Source: CBEUVQ01 sp965546615
Lineage (GTDB): Bacteria > Bacillota > Desulfotomaculia > Desulfotomaculales > Desulfohalotomaculaceae
Length of the DNA stretch: 64,000 bases
Reading direction: 5' to 3'
NCBI GenBank assembly: GCA_965546615.1
Contig: CBEUVQ010000001.1
Location: 1-64,000 of the forward strand
Under the pieces are notes generated by a model that saw only the letters and a list, made by a program, of their open reading frames with translations, was not told the DNA's origin and did not search any database. The stretch's first letter is position 1. Each line of letters begins with the position of its first letter. Below are positions 1 to 9,505 of this stretch, in pieces. The position numbers and the translations under genes were made by a program.

Positions 1-70
1 TTTACCTATATTTAGCAGTTTCATAGTATCATAAACCGATTGCAGTAGCAAGTAAATGTGGTTTGATTGC

Positions 71-3000
71 CTAAAAGTCCAATAATGAACGAAATTGCGC
101 TGTTTCTGCTGTTTGTTCTTTTTTTGCTTCCATATTTTCAACGCTGTACTTTAAAACCACATTTTCTTGACCCAAAATACCTTCCAATTGATTTAACAGC
201 GGGCCGGGTATTTGAACAAAGTATGCTGATGATAGTTTTACCAATTTACGTTCATTTTTATAATACAACAGCACCGGATATTTTCCGGGATAATTTTTCA
301 GCAGCTGCAATAATTTCCGCTGCAGCGCTTCATCCTGCTCTTTCAGCTGTAAATATAAACTGCGGTTAAGTTTGTGCAGCGGTGTAACACTCTGCACAAT
401 TATTTTGGTTTCATCTCCGGAATGATTTATTTTACCAAAAACCACTACCGGGCGGTCAGCAGCCAAATCGTTTTTACATTGGCGATAAACGCCGGGAAAC
501 ACCACCAATTCACAAGCTGCAGCGGCATCTTCCAGCATCGCAAAAGACATCGGTTCGCCCTTTTTGGTATTGATTATCCGCGTGCCGGTAACCATCCCAC
601 CGACAATTACCTTGTGTTCATCAGGCAGTTCCTTTATTTCCGTTAATCTATGGCTGACAATTTCATTATAAATCTTTTGATACTGATCAAGCGGATGTCC
701 GCTGATATACAGCCCCAAAACTTCTTTTTCCAAAGCCAGCAGTTCGGATTGATCATATTCCGGAATATCAGGAAGTTCGATATCGCAAGAGGTGGTTTTC
801 TCTCCCCAAAAATCAAAAAGTGACATTTGGCCGCTTTCTCGATCGCGGTGAAAGTTTTGAGCGAGCTCCAAACTTTTCTCTACCACCGCCAGCAGACGGG
901 CACGGGCAGCACCCAGCGAGTCAAAGCAGCCCGCTTTAATTAAACTTTCCAGCACACGCTTATTTACAACACGCGGGTCAATGCGGCTTAAGAAATCGGC
1001 ATAACTCTTAAAAGAACCGTTTTTTATGCGATCGGAAATAATTTGCTTCACCGCTCCGGCACCAACGTTTTTCACTGCCGCTAAGCCAAATCTAATTTGG
1101 TTATTCACAACGGTAAAATACTCTTGACTTTGATTAATATCCGGCGGTGTTACCTTAATGCCAATGCGGCGGCATTCATCGATATAAATTGATAATTTTT
1201 CGGCGTTATCCCGCACCGAAGTTAATAATGCAGCCATATAGCATGCCGGATACTTCGCCTTTAAATAAGCCGTTTGATACGCCACTAAAGCATACGCCGC
1301 AGAATGACTTTTGTTAAAGCCGTACCCCGCAAAATACTCCATTAAATCAAATATTTTTTCCGCCAGTTCTCTGGCATATCCTCGGGATACCGCTCCGGCA
1401 ATCGGCTGAGACAGCGGTTTACCTTGATCATCGACAGCAGTGCCGTTAACAAACCACTCGCGGTGCATTTTCATTATTGCCGGTATCTTTTTACCCATTG
1501 CTTTGCGCAGTGAATCGGCCTGTCCTAAAGTGTAACCGGCCATCACCTGGGCAATTTTCATTACCTGTTCCTGATATAAAATCACACCATAGGTTTCTTT
1601 CAAAATCGGCTCTAAGTCAGGATGCAGGTAATCAATCTTTTTTTCACCATGCTTGTTTTTAATAAAATCTTCCACCATACCGCTTCCCAACGGACCCGGC
1701 CGGTACAGCGCTACCAACGCAATGAGGTCTTCAAATCTGTTGGGCTTCAGTTCCTTTAAGATTGCCCGCATACCGCTGGATTCCAATTGAAAAACACCGG
1801 TGCTGCTGCCTTGGGAAAGCATTTTATAGGTATCGGAATCATCCAAAGGTAAATGATCAAGATCTACATTAATGCCGTTTTCAGCCAGCATTTTTACCGT
1901 CTCTTGAATGATTGTTAAATTGCGCAGCCCCAGCAAATCCATTTTTAACAGGCCCAGTTCTTCCACTGTGCCCATAGGAAATTGGGTAGTTATACTGCCG
2001 TCTGATGTGCGGTGCAGCGGCAGGTAATTAGTTAACGGTTCCCGGGAAATAACCACACCGGCTGCATGAGTGGAAGCATGCCGAGGCATTCCTTCTAATA
2101 CACCGGCGGTATCTATTAACCTTTGGGTTTGTGTGTCTGCTTGATAAGCCGCTCTTAATTCCGGCGAATTTGCCAGCGCCTTTTCAATAGTAATATTTAA
2201 TTCCGCCGGAATCATTTTTGCTATTTTATCAACCTGCGCATAAGGAATGTTTAAAGCCCGACCGACATCACGAATAGCTGCCCGGGCAGCCATTGTTCCA
2301 AATGTAATAATTTGCGCTACATGATCGCTGCCGTACTTATGCACTACATAATTAATAACTTCACTTCTTCGCTCTTGACAGATGTCAATATCAATATCCG
2401 GCATAGAAAGGCGTTCGGGGTTTAAGAAGCGCTCAAACAACAAACCGTATTTCAACGGATCGATATTGGTTATTCCCAAAGAATAAGCAACAATGCTGCC
2501 GGCTGCACTGCCCCGCCCCGGCCCCACCGGAATGCTCCGGTCTTTGGCATAGCGCACAAAATCGCGCACAATTAAAAAGTAAGCGGAAAAACCCATTTGT
2601 TTAATAATGGTCAGCTCATGATCCAACCGTTCTTTCACCGCCGTCGGCAGGCCGCCGTAAAGCATCTCTGCCCCACGATAACAGAGGTGCTCCAAATAAC
2701 TGTCGGTAGTATATCCCTCCGGCACGTCAAAATGCGGCAGATGCATCTGCCCAAATTCAATTTGCACATTACAGCGGTCGGCGATTTGCAGCGTATTAAC
2801 AATCGCCTCCGATTGATCGGGAAACAGTTGGGCCATTTCGACAGCACTTTTCAGATAGAGCTGATCAGATTGAAACTGCATACGATCCTCTTGATCCACT
2901 GTCTTGCCGGTCTGGATGCATAACAGTACATCTTGAATTTTGGCATGGTCCCGAACGGTGTAATGAACGTCATTGGTAGCCACCAACGGCAGCCCCAGTT

Positions 3001-3592
3001 CTTTACCGATGCTGATAAGCTCTCTGTTTGCCAAGCGCTGCTCTGCAAAGCCGTGATCCTGCAGTTCTAAAAAGAAGTTTCCCGCACCAAAAATATCACT
3101 GTACTCTGCCGCTGCCTGTTTAGCCTCTTTCAGCCGGCCGGCAATTGCTTTTGAGGCAACTTCCCCGGCAATGCAGCCGCTTAGCGCTATTAAACCTTTG
3201 GCATGGCGGGAAAGCACCTGCTTATCGATACGCGGTTTATAATAAAAGCCGTCGGTATAACCTAATGAAACCAATTTAATTAAATTTTGATAACCCGCTA
3301 AGTTTTCTGCCAGCAGCACCAGGTGGAACAATTGATCATCCACCCGCGGGGTGCGGTCAGACATAGTACGTGGTGCAACATACACCTCACAGCCCAATAT
3401 CGGCTTGATGCCCGCCTTTTGACACTGCTTGTAAAATTCAATCGCGCCAAACATTGCCCCGTGATCGGTAACAGCCAAAGCAGGCATACCCATTTCCTTA
3501 GCAGTATTAACAAGCTGATTGATGCGGGCAGCACCGTCAAGCAAACTATATTCGGTATGCACATGCAAATGAACAAAGCGGTCCGGTTTCAA
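71..3592 (-). CDS. dnaE: DNA polymerase III subunit alpha (DnaE)
   Basis: Catalytic subunit of a replicative C-family DNA polymerase. The product (about 1173 residues) begins with a PHP domain (FVHLHVHTEYS near residue 7, TDHG near 50), followed by the polymerase core with the acidic metal-binding motif PDIDIDI (about residue 410) and GPGRGSAAGS before it. A C-terminal OB-fold follows (VIVGGMVTGTR, about residue 1000). Length fits DnaE; the PolC exonuclease insertion is absent. I start at TTG 3592 because GAGGTG at 3602-3607 lies 9 bases upstream; an in-frame TTG at 3613 would precede that site. Firmicutes usually also carry PolC, with DnaE extending primers; PolC is not in this window. No partner gene is adjacent. 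Confidence 0.97.
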   Translation of the reverse strand: MKPDRFVHLHVHTEYSLLDGAARINQLVNTAKEMGMPALAVTDHGAMFGAIEFYKQCQKAGIKPILGCEVYVAPRTMSDRTPRVDDQLFHLVLLAENLAGYQNLIKLVSLGYTDGFYYKPRIDKQVLSRHAKGLIALSGCIAGEVASKAIAGRLKEAKQAAAEYSDIFGAGNFFLELQDHGFAEQRLANRELISIGKELGLPLVATNDVHYTVRDHAKIQDVLLCIQTGKTVDQEDRMQFQSDQLYLKSAVEMAQLFPDQSEAIVNTLQIADRCNVQIEFGQMHLPHFDVPEGYTTDSYLEHLCYRGAEMLYGGLPTAVKERLDHELTIIKQMGFSAYFLIVRDFVRYAKDRSIPVGPGRGSAAGSIVAYSLGITNIDPLKYGLLFERFLNPERLSMPDIDIDICQERRSEVINYVVHKYGSDHVAQIITFGTMAARAAIRDVGRALNIPYAQVDKIAKMIPAELNITIEKALANSPELRAAYQADTQTQRLIDTAGVLEGMPRHASTHAAGVVISREPLTNYLPLHRTSDGSITTQFPMGTVEELGLLKMDLLGLRNLTIIQETVKMLAENGINVDLDHLPLDDSDTYKMLSQGSSTGVFQLESSGMRAILKELKPNRFEDLIALVALYRPGPLGSGMVEDFIKNKHGEKKIDYLHPDLEPILKETYGVILYQEQVMKIAQVMAGYTLGQADSLRKAMGKKIPAIMKMHREWFVNGTAVDDQGKPLSQPIAGAVSRGYARELAEKIFDLMEYFAGYGFNKSHSAAYALVAYQTAYLKAKYPACYMAALLTSVRDNAEKLSIYIDECRRIGIKVTPPDINQSQEYFTVVNNQIRFGLAAVKNVGAGAVKQIISDRIKNGSFKSYADFLSRIDPRVVNKRVLESLIKAGCFDSLGAARARLLAVVEKSLELAQNFHRDRESGQMSLFDFWGEKTTSCDIELPDIPEYDQSELLALEKEVLGLYISGHPLDQYQKIYNEIVSHRLTEIKELPDEHKVIVGGMVTGTRIINTKKGEPMSFAMLEDAAAACELVVFPGVYRQCKNDLAADRPVVVFGKINHSGDETKIIVQSVTPLHKLNRSLYLQLKEQDEALQRKLLQLLKNYPGKYPVLLYYKNERKLVKLSSAYFVQIPGPLLNQLEGILGQENVVLKYSVENMEAKKEQTAETAQFRSLLDF

Positions 3593-3751
3593 TTTAATAC
3601 ACCTCAATGTCAACCAATCAAATAACTGTCTTCATTATATAATAAACTCCGGCCGGTGTTAAAGCACATGAGTTCAAAAGAACCGAGCACAAGGCGGCCC
3701 AACCTAAGTAAAAATGAAAGGCATTTGGGGTATTAACATGTTAGTTTACCA

Positions 3752-3805
3752 GAAAAAAGGAGCTGTTTGCACAAGAACCAATTGATCCATTGTACAAACA
3801 GCTCC
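3752..3805 (-). terminator. Rho-independent terminator of the DUF169 gene
   Basis: Perfect 11-bp stem (3759-3769 with 3795-3805), followed on the minus strand by six T (plus-strand A run at 3753-3758). It lies just past the stop of the DUF169 gene. Confidence 0.85.
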
Positions 3806-3814
3806 GGTTTAAGT

Positions 3815-4627
3815 TTACTTTTCATAGTTTTTAAAACGAACCATCGGACATTTTTTACATACATCCATGCCGGGATAATGCTGCCCACCCTGACCGAGGA
3901 ACGATGCCCCGCCATATTTTGCAGTTCTCTGCACTAAATGCCGGGCCACTTTTTCAATTTGACTGCCGGGTATAAAAACGTTAACTTCGTTTTTTTCCGT
4001 TTTACCGGAAGTATAACTGCCAGCACACATCGTATTCATATTGGCTGACTGGTTTAGATAACAGCCTACTGTTCCACTGCAGATTGCAGAGTTAATGTTT
4101 TGAACAGAAGTAACGTTTGGCACCTTTAATGCTCCCATATAATCGTTTAACAGGTGGTATGCTTGGAAAGGACTTAAAATAAACAGCACTACATCCGGAT
4201 CCACCGGGGTTTTATACAGCGGCGCAGTCATATAACCTTTTAAATCACCAACCGGCAGTTTCGGCTTAGCTTTCAAACATTCTTTAGCTGCATCCCAATC
4301 GTTGGTGTATTTGACGTGTCCGTTTATTTCCTGCTCGCTCATTTCTCTAAAGCCAAATACTGTTTGTGCATTATCGCACAGCAGCTTATCCGCATCAGCC
4401 TTAACAATATAATCATCCATCCGCGAAGCTAAAATCATCTGACAGTAAGTCATTTTCGGCCCGGGAACTTTTTCCGGCACAAAATTATCATACTCTTGCT
4501 GATCAAAAAACAGCTTAATTGCTACCGGGTTATAATCCAGATTATATAAGGCGGCAAAGGCCTTATGTATTTCTTCATAGTTCAACACTTCTTTCGCTGC
4601 CAGCTCGTTCACATCAATCAGGAGCAT
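3815..4627 (-). CDS. DUF169 family protein
   Basis: Cytoplasmic protein of 270 residues with no assigned biochemical role. The family signature is visible: NPVAIKLFF near residue 33, GPKMTYCQMILASR near 57, a central LFILSPFQAYHLL and the cysteine-containing SAICSGTVGCYL. A C-terminal CKKCP motif near residue 258 could bind metal. DUF169 proteins are common in anaerobes and archaea. Start ATG 4627 follows an AGAGGTG site at 7-8 bases; an upstream TTG at 4645 has no such site. The gene stands alone between terminators, so context gives no function. Family assignment is firm, function unknown. Confidence 0.85.
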   Translation of the reverse strand: MLLIDVNELAAKEVLNYEEIHKAFAALYNLDYNPVAIKLFFDQQEYDNFVPEKVPGPKMTYCQMILASRMDDYIVKADADKLLCDNAQTVFGFREMSEQEINGHVKYTNDWDAAKECLKAKPKLPVGDLKGYMTAPLYKTPVDPDVVLFILSPFQAYHLLNDYMGALKVPNVTSVQNINSAICSGTVGCYLNQSANMNTMCAGSYTSGKTEKNEVNVFIPGSQIEKVARHLVQRTAKYGGASFLGQGGQHYPGMDVCKKCPMVRFKNYEK

Positions 4628-4761
4628 CAGGCATTCACCTCTCAATCATCATTTAATTGTATTAGTGTTCTCAATCACTTGCTGCCTTACTATAGAAATG
4701 ATAACTTATCTTAATTTGTCGTTCAGTCAGCAGTGTGACAGCTGCTTAGTCATCATTACGA

Positions 4762-4798
4762 CAATAAAAAAGAAAAAGCTGTTGCTACAACAGCTTTT
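4762..4798 (-). terminator. Terminator of the lipoprotein gene
   Basis: An 11-bp perfect stem with a 3-base loop (4774-4784 with 4788-4798), followed on the minus strand by a T-rich run. A third copy of the stem half (GCAACAGCTTTT) sits at 4804-4815, just after the stop codon of the gene. Confidence 0.85.
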
Positions 4799-4815
4799 AT
4801 CTATGCAACAGCTTT

Positions 4816-5832
4816 TTAATATTCATAATCATCATATAAAATTGTCAGCGGTATCTCTGTAGTACCGAAAATATTTGTGGCCATTACAGTAACATCGTTC
4901 AAACCTGGTTCCAATTTCAACTGCTGGCTAAAAGTACCGTTATCGTTATCTACCGTTACCTCTTTACTGCCCACCAGTATCACTATTGAACTGCCGGCAT
5001 CGGTTACCCCGCTGACGGTAGCAGTATCATCAGTGGTCATCTCCGGAGCAGCCGCTTGCAGTTTGGGCGGCACACCGTTAATAACAACATTTTTCGAAGT
5101 GGACAGACCGTAGCTGTTTACCACAGTTGCTTTAACAGTATTGGAGCCTTTGTTTTTTATTTTTACCGTCCCGGAAAAACCCCCCTTGCTGTCAGCCTTT
5201 AGCTTTTGGTTATCCAAATAAACGATGCATCCCGGGTCGGTATAACCGCTGACCTCAACTTCTTCTGTTGCACTCTGGCTAGGGGCAAATACCTGCAGCG
5301 CCGGATATTTAGCATCAAACACTACTTTTTTGGTAACGGTATTGCTTTCACCGCTGCTGTCCACCGCCACTACCTGTACGTTGTTATCTCCCGGTTTTAA
5401 GGTTATATCAGTGCTGAATGTTCCGTCATTCTTTAACTTTACAGCCTGCCCGTTTACATAGACATTTGCACCGGACGTCGCCGTCCCGGTAACTTTTAAT
5501 TCTTCATATGACGTATTCATGGAGTCCGGTAAATTGACGGTGAGCTTTGGCCCTTCAGGCTTCTGCTCCGCCTGCTGCGGCGCAGCTTCGGCAGCTTCGG
5601 CAGCCTTATCGGGCTCATTCTCTTCCGCTGCCGCCAAGTTATCCGCTGCGCTTTGAGATTGATTATCCGCTTTGGTCTGAGCTTCAGTATCTTGGGCATT
5701 ATTAACAGCGGCCTGCTCCGTAGTTTCCTCCGCATCTTTATTATCTAAAAACGGCACACTGCAAGCAGTTAACAGCATCAGCAATGAGATAATTAAAACT
5801 ATGATTAAACCGCGATTTTTGGCAGTCGACAT
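4816..5832 (-). CDS. Lipoprotein with three Ig-like repeats
   Basis: Probable surface-anchored lipoprotein, 338 residues. An N-terminal hydrophobic helix ends in the lipobox LLTAC, predicting lipid attachment at the cysteine near residue 24. A low-complexity Glu/Ala/Gln-rich linker (about 30-105) follows, then three tandem Ig-like domains of about 80 residues with repeated V-TG/SGxTxxGxxVxxNG and GxFSxxxxLKPGxNxVxVxA patterns, like Big_9/glucodextranase B domains of cell-wall proteins. The C-terminus is the acidic YDDYEY. ATG 5832 is chosen over 5868 because AAGGGTGA lies 6 bases upstream. No catalytic domain is visible, so a binding or spacer role is likely, by inference. Confidence 0.8.
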   Translation of the reverse strand: MSTAKNRGLIIVLIISLLMLLTACSVPFLDNKDAEETTEQAAVNNAQDTEAQTKADNQSQSAADNLAAAEENEPDKAAEAAEAAPQQAEQKPEGPKLTVNLPDSMNTSYEELKVTGTATSGANVYVNGQAVKLKNDGTFSTDITLKPGDNNVQVVAVDSSGESNTVTKKVVFDAKYPALQVFAPSQSATEEVEVSGYTDPGCIVYLDNQKLKADSKGGFSGTVKIKNKGSNTVKATVVNSYGLSTSKNVVINGVPPKLQAAAPEMTTDDTATVSGVTDAGSSIVILVGSKEVTVDNDNGTFSQQLKLEPGLNDVTVMATNIFGTTEIPLTILYDDYEY

Positions 5833-5972
5833 ACAAATCACCCTTATATCATTTTTAGCCTGATTCATATTTCTACAGATAACCAGTCATTTCCTGCCAT
5901 TAATTCAGCAATTGATATATTTCACCATAAAACTAACCGCCGGCAGTTGTACTCAACTGTCGGCGGTTAATT

Positions 5973-7586
5973 TTACCCTGCTGCGATATGCTCAACACTG
6001 CGGGAACGAAAAGTGCGAAAATCAATATCGGGAAAAATATTATCATTTCGCTCCAGCTCTGCCAGCCAGCCGTCGTCAATTTTATTATTTTTTATCATGT
6101 CATATAAACGCAGAAAATTGTCGAGATGCCTTTTAGTGCGGCGCACCGCATATTCAACTGTAGTACCGGTAAACATAATAAACGCCCAATCGCTTGACTG
6201 CGCCAGCATTAATTCTCTTGCAGCTTGATTTAAGCTGCGCTGCAGCAGTTGATCGGTTGTGCCAAGGTATTCATTTGCCAATTCCACCATGCGATCAGCG
6301 GCGTAATGCAAATGGCGGTAAATCCAATGGTTGTTTTCATTCAACCAAACCTGATGATAGCCGTTATTGCCCCAACTGGATTCACACGGCCTTGTCACTT
6401 GATTGTGAGGATGTTTCTTTAAATAATCGGAAGGGGTAATTAATTCTATTTTTTCCGTATCATTATGAATTCTTCTGATTAACGATTCCAGCCACCAAGG
6501 ACCTTCATACCACCAATGCCCAAACAACTCGGCATCGTAAGGTGCGACAATAACCGGTGGGCGATCCATAATTGAACACAAATGCTCAATTTGCTTTTCC
6601 CGATTAAACATAAAGTTACCGGCATGCTGCTGGGCCTTAAGCCAAGCCCAATGAGGAACATAAGGTTCTTTATCCGCCAAATCAACATCTCCTGTAATCC
6701 GATGATATTTAAATCCGGTATTATGCCTGATTCCGTCGGGATGAATATACTCCCAAATATAATCTTCATCTAAATCATATCCAATATCCCGGTAATATTC
6801 GCGGTAATCGGCATCACCGGGGTAGCCTTCACTGGAGCTCCAAACCTGCTTGGAAGATTCTATATCACGGGCAAATGCAGCCACCCCGCCGGGGCAGTAG
6901 ACAGGAGCAAAAATTCCGTAGCGCGGCCGTCGTTCAGCGAACAATACTCCATGGGTATCGGTAAAAAAGAATTTAATGCCAAACTCCTTCATAATCCAAT
7001 CTACGCCGGCCTTATAGGCACACTCCGGCAGCCACATTCCTTGGGGATTTTCACCAAAGCTGCGGCAGTGCACATTTACCGCTGTTTCAATTTGGGCATA
7101 AACAGATTCTTGGTTATTCATCAGCGGCATATAGCCATGAGTGGCCCCGCAGGTAATCAGTTCAAGCCTTCCTAATTGCTGAAACTTTTTAAACGCGCGG
7201 TTTAAATTTCCTTGATATTGATTGCAAAAAGTATCATAAGCAGAACGAAGCTTTTGTTGGTACATATTGGCGGCATCATGAAACGGCGTTCCCTTGGTAC
7301 GGCACACTTCTTTATCTGCCAATTCCATCAGCTGTTTTAACTTATTAACATAGCGCTCTTGCAGCAGTGAATCATTGAGCATGCAGACCAACGGCGGTGA
7401 AACGGACAGTGTTATGCGAAAAGGAACATTATCCGCAGTCAAGCGGTCAAAAACTTCAATCAGCGGAATATATGTTTCGGTAATTGCTTCATACAGCCAG
7501 CGCTCTTCCAAAAAATATTCATCTTCCGGATGGCGCACAAAAGGTAAATGTGCATGTAATACAAAGGCCAGATATCCTTTAATCAT
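5973..7586 (-). CDS. GH57/DUF1957 alpha-glucan branching enzyme-like protein
   Basis: Glycoside hydrolase family 57 protein of 537 residues, closest in pattern to the DUF1957-containing 1,4-alpha-glucan branching enzymes, which transfer alpha-1,4 chains to alpha-1,6 positions. Visible family regions: HAHLPF at residue 11, GATHGYMPL, GMWLPECAY with the expected Glu nucleophile, PYDAELFGHWWYEG with the expected Asp acid/base, and a C-terminal WGNNGYHQVWL segment. No signal peptide, so cytoplasmic. ATG 7586 sits 5 bases after the stop of the DUF4912 gene, whose last codons contain the AAGGAG site, indicating translational coupling. Glycogen or storage-glucan metabolism is likely; substrate is not proven by sequence. 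Confidence 0.87.
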   Translation of the reverse strand: MIKGYLAFVLHAHLPFVRHPEDEYFLEERWLYEAITETYIPLIEVFDRLTADNVPFRITLSVSPPLVCMLNDSLLQERYVNKLKQLMELADKEVCRTKGTPFHDAANMYQQKLRSAYDTFCNQYQGNLNRAFKKFQQLGRLELITCGATHGYMPLMNNQESVYAQIETAVNVHCRSFGENPQGMWLPECAYKAGVDWIMKEFGIKFFFTDTHGVLFAERRPRYGIFAPVYCPGGVAAFARDIESSKQVWSSSEGYPGDADYREYYRDIGYDLDEDYIWEYIHPDGIRHNTGFKYHRITGDVDLADKEPYVPHWAWLKAQQHAGNFMFNREKQIEHLCSIMDRPPVIVAPYDAELFGHWWYEGPWWLESLIRRIHNDTEKIELITPSDYLKKHPHNQVTRPCESSWGNNGYHQVWLNENNHWIYRHLHYAADRMVELANEYLGTTDQLLQRSLNQAARELMLAQSSDWAFIMFTGTTVEYAVRRTKRHLDNFLRLYDMIKNNKIDDGWLAELERNDNIFPDIDFRTFRSRSVEHIAAG

Positions 7587-7591
7587 AAAAT

Positions 7592-8251
7592 TTAATACTC
7601 CTTACCGTTAAATTCTGTATAATTCATGCTGATCGGCATTTCGTAAAGACCTTCCAGCACCGGCCAATCTTCGTCTGATAAGTTTGAGAAATAATTCCTC
7701 GGTGTAGTGACAGTATTAGATCTTAAAATGGTAATAAACCTGCCTTCAGGCAGCATTCTGCCAATATCCAAGCAGTACCTTTTATTTGGTTGGCCGATCT
7801 CAATATGCCAATCCCGCGCATCATTACTTAAATAAATATCATAATAAGATTGGCAGTTTGTCCCATCAAAATAATCGATATCGGTAATATTATAAACTCG
7901 CAGCACCGGACGGGATTTATGCCAAGCATCTTCGCCGTATTCGTTTTTAAATTTTTCAATCTTCCCGGCTGTAATCTCCCAATATGCATACAACCAATGA
8001 GGGTCTTTGACCATCAGCATAATATAGTCGCGCCGATATTCATCGGGCAGTTCAGCATCGGGGAGAGGTTCGTTTTTCTGCCATTCTGGAAATGCGGCAA
8101 TTTCTTCGGCATACTCTGCCTCTGCCGGGTGAAGTTCAAGTTTTCTTTGGGGCTGTTCTTCAGCATAGTAAAGCCGGTATACATAATACAGCATTGCAGA
8201 AATCATGGCGATAATTAATGCACCCAGCACCCAATTAATCAGGGTATCCAT
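7592..8251 (-). CDS. DUF4912 protein with N-terminal membrane anchor
   Basis: 219-residue protein with one N-terminal membrane helix (about residues 7-27), an acidic linker, and a DUF4912 domain from about 75 (YIMLMVKDPHWLYAYWEI), ending in a beta-rich Ig-like region. DUF4912 genes often occur beside GH57/DUF1957 genes, as here, and may serve glucan handling or enzyme localisation; this is inference from context. A strong AAGGAGGG site precedes ATG 8251. It is the first gene of a two-gene operon, and the 183-base gap to the divergent CPBP gene should contain its promoter. Confidence 0.82.
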   Translation of the reverse strand: MDTLINWVLGALIIAMISAMLYYVYRLYYAEEQPQRKLELHPAEAEYAEEIAAFPEWQKNEPLPDAELPDEYRRDYIMLMVKDPHWLYAYWEITAGKIEKFKNEYGEDAWHKSRPVLRVYNITDIDYFDGTNCQSYYDIYLSNDARDWHIEIGQPNKRYCLDIGRMLPEGRFITILRSNTVTTPRNYFSNLSDEDWPVLEGLYEMPISMNYTEFNGKEY

Positions 8252-8434
8252 AGTTTTCCCTCCTTAAAATTATTTTTGTTTATCAATAACCGAATTTTTT
8301 CGGAAAACAGCAAAAGAAATAACAAATTACAAATTGTAGTATTGCCATCGATAAATACCTTTATTTAAGAATTTATTACCGAAAAAATTGCCGTAAAAAC
8401 GGAAACAATAGCTTAAATCAGGGGGTGAAGTTTT

Positions 8435-9106
8435 TTGAACAAATTCGGAGTTAATGTTCGCTGGGGAATCACTGAAGTTTTTTGGGTATTAATATTAAGA
8501 ATGGCAGCGGTATTTATTCTGGGCAGAATCATTTTGCCCTTTTTTCCTGCTATTTCTCAGCAAACTTTAAACATTTTAGACCGGTTAATCTTAATTGCTT
8601 TGACTTTATTTTTTGTTTTCAGGGTCGGCACTTTTAAAGATTTAGGACTAAACCGGCAGCAGCCGGGCAAAGACATTCTCATCGGATTGATCGGCGGAAC
8701 AGTAATTTTAGCACTGACCACCGGTGTGCAGAAGCTATTTATCTTTTACTTGGCAGCCGATATCAATACCAACCCGCTGGTTGCCATGGCCGCCCAAGCT
8801 GAAACTCTGTCTGAGCTGGCAGCTCCGCTTTTTGTCGGCGGTATAATGACCCCGATAGCGGAAGAAATTTACTACCGTGGTTTTGCACTGCCTGCCTTTG
8901 CGAAACGCTGGGGAACCGCGGCAGGAATAATCATTTCTGCTCTGTTCTTTTCGCTGATGCATTTAAGCGCTGTTTGGTTTTTGGAAATTGCTTTGGTGGG
9001 CATAGGGTTAGCGGTAATTTATTACCGGACAGGCTCGCTCTTGCCCGGTATAGTCGCACATAGTTTTGTAAATTCCGCTCGGCTGCTGATTGTTTATTTG
9101 TCTTGA
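8435..9106 (+). CDS. CPBP family intramembrane metalloprotease
   Basis: Multi-pass membrane protein of 223 residues of the CPBP/Abi (CAAX-protease and bacteriocin-processing) family. The signature motif EEIYYRG (about residue 148) and the downstream FFSLMH histidine motif (about 175) supply the expected Glu-Glu and His metal ligands. A C-terminal LPGIVAHSFVN motif supplies the third conserved segment. Several hydrophobic helices are evident. TTG 8435 follows GGGGGTGA at about 6 bases. It is monocistronic and divergent from the DUF4912 gene. The substrate cannot be told from sequence; roles in prenyl-protein-like cleavage or self-immunity are only family possibilities. Confidence 0.88.
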   Translation: MNKFGVNVRWGITEVFWVLILRMAAVFILGRIILPFFPAISQQTLNILDRLILIALTLFFVFRVGTFKDLGLNRQQPGKDILIGLIGGTVILALTTGVQKLFIFYLAADINTNPLVAMAAQAETLSELAAPLFVGGIMTPIAEEIYYRGFALPAFAKRWGTAAGIIISALFFSLMHLSAVWFLEIALVGIGLAVIYYRTGSLLPGIVAHSFVNSARLLIVYLS

Positions 9107-9331
9107 TTTTTTCGACACTGACATATCAGCCTAGTGTTGAGCGAACCGACACCGACGAATTTTGTTCATAAAAGCACTATTTATGTGTTTTAAGGAATTG
9201 CGCTCAAGTACATTGTTTCTCAGCTGGCATTTTTAGGTTAAAACAGCCGCTGCGCAGCTTTATTATTCCGGATATTGTGATAGAATGAACTTAATCGTAT
9301 ACAAAATACTTATATGAGGGAGGCGGTATTA

Positions 9332-9469
9332 ATGTTAGATCGTGAATATGAACAATACTTACAGGAATGTCACTGCAGCGCAATAAAAAACAACAGCACC
9401 GGCTTCCTATGGGCAATTACCGCAGCAATTATTATTATACCTGCACTGATCTATGCTGCTAGAATATAA
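9332..9469 (+). CDS. Small single-pass membrane protein (45 residues)
   Basis: Short ORF with a strong GGGAGG site at 9317-9322, 9 bases before its ATG. The product starts with a charged segment (MLDREYEQYLQECHC) and ends with one hydrophobic helix (residues about 25-43). Its stop codon overlaps the left arm of a 12-bp terminator. I do not recognise the protein. Ribosome binding site, terminator and membrane helix together argue that it is real. It lies convergent to the lysO genes. Confidence 0.6.
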   Translation: MLDREYEQYLQECHCSAIKNNSTGFLWAITAAIIIIPALIYAARI

Positions 9470-9496
9470 AATGGGGTGCAAAACGCACCCCATTTT
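9468..9496. terminator. Bidirectional terminator
   Basis: Perfect 12-bp stem (9468-9479 with 9485-9496) with a 5-base loop. T-rich flanks occur on both strands. It separates the small plus-strand ORF from the minus-strand lysO genes. Confidence 0.85.
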
Positions 9497-9505
9497 ACTT
9501 TGTCG

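Noticed and set aside
67..369. Plus-strand frames opposite dnaE
   Set aside because: They are shadows of a strongly conserved gene, with no ribosome binding site or recognisable product.
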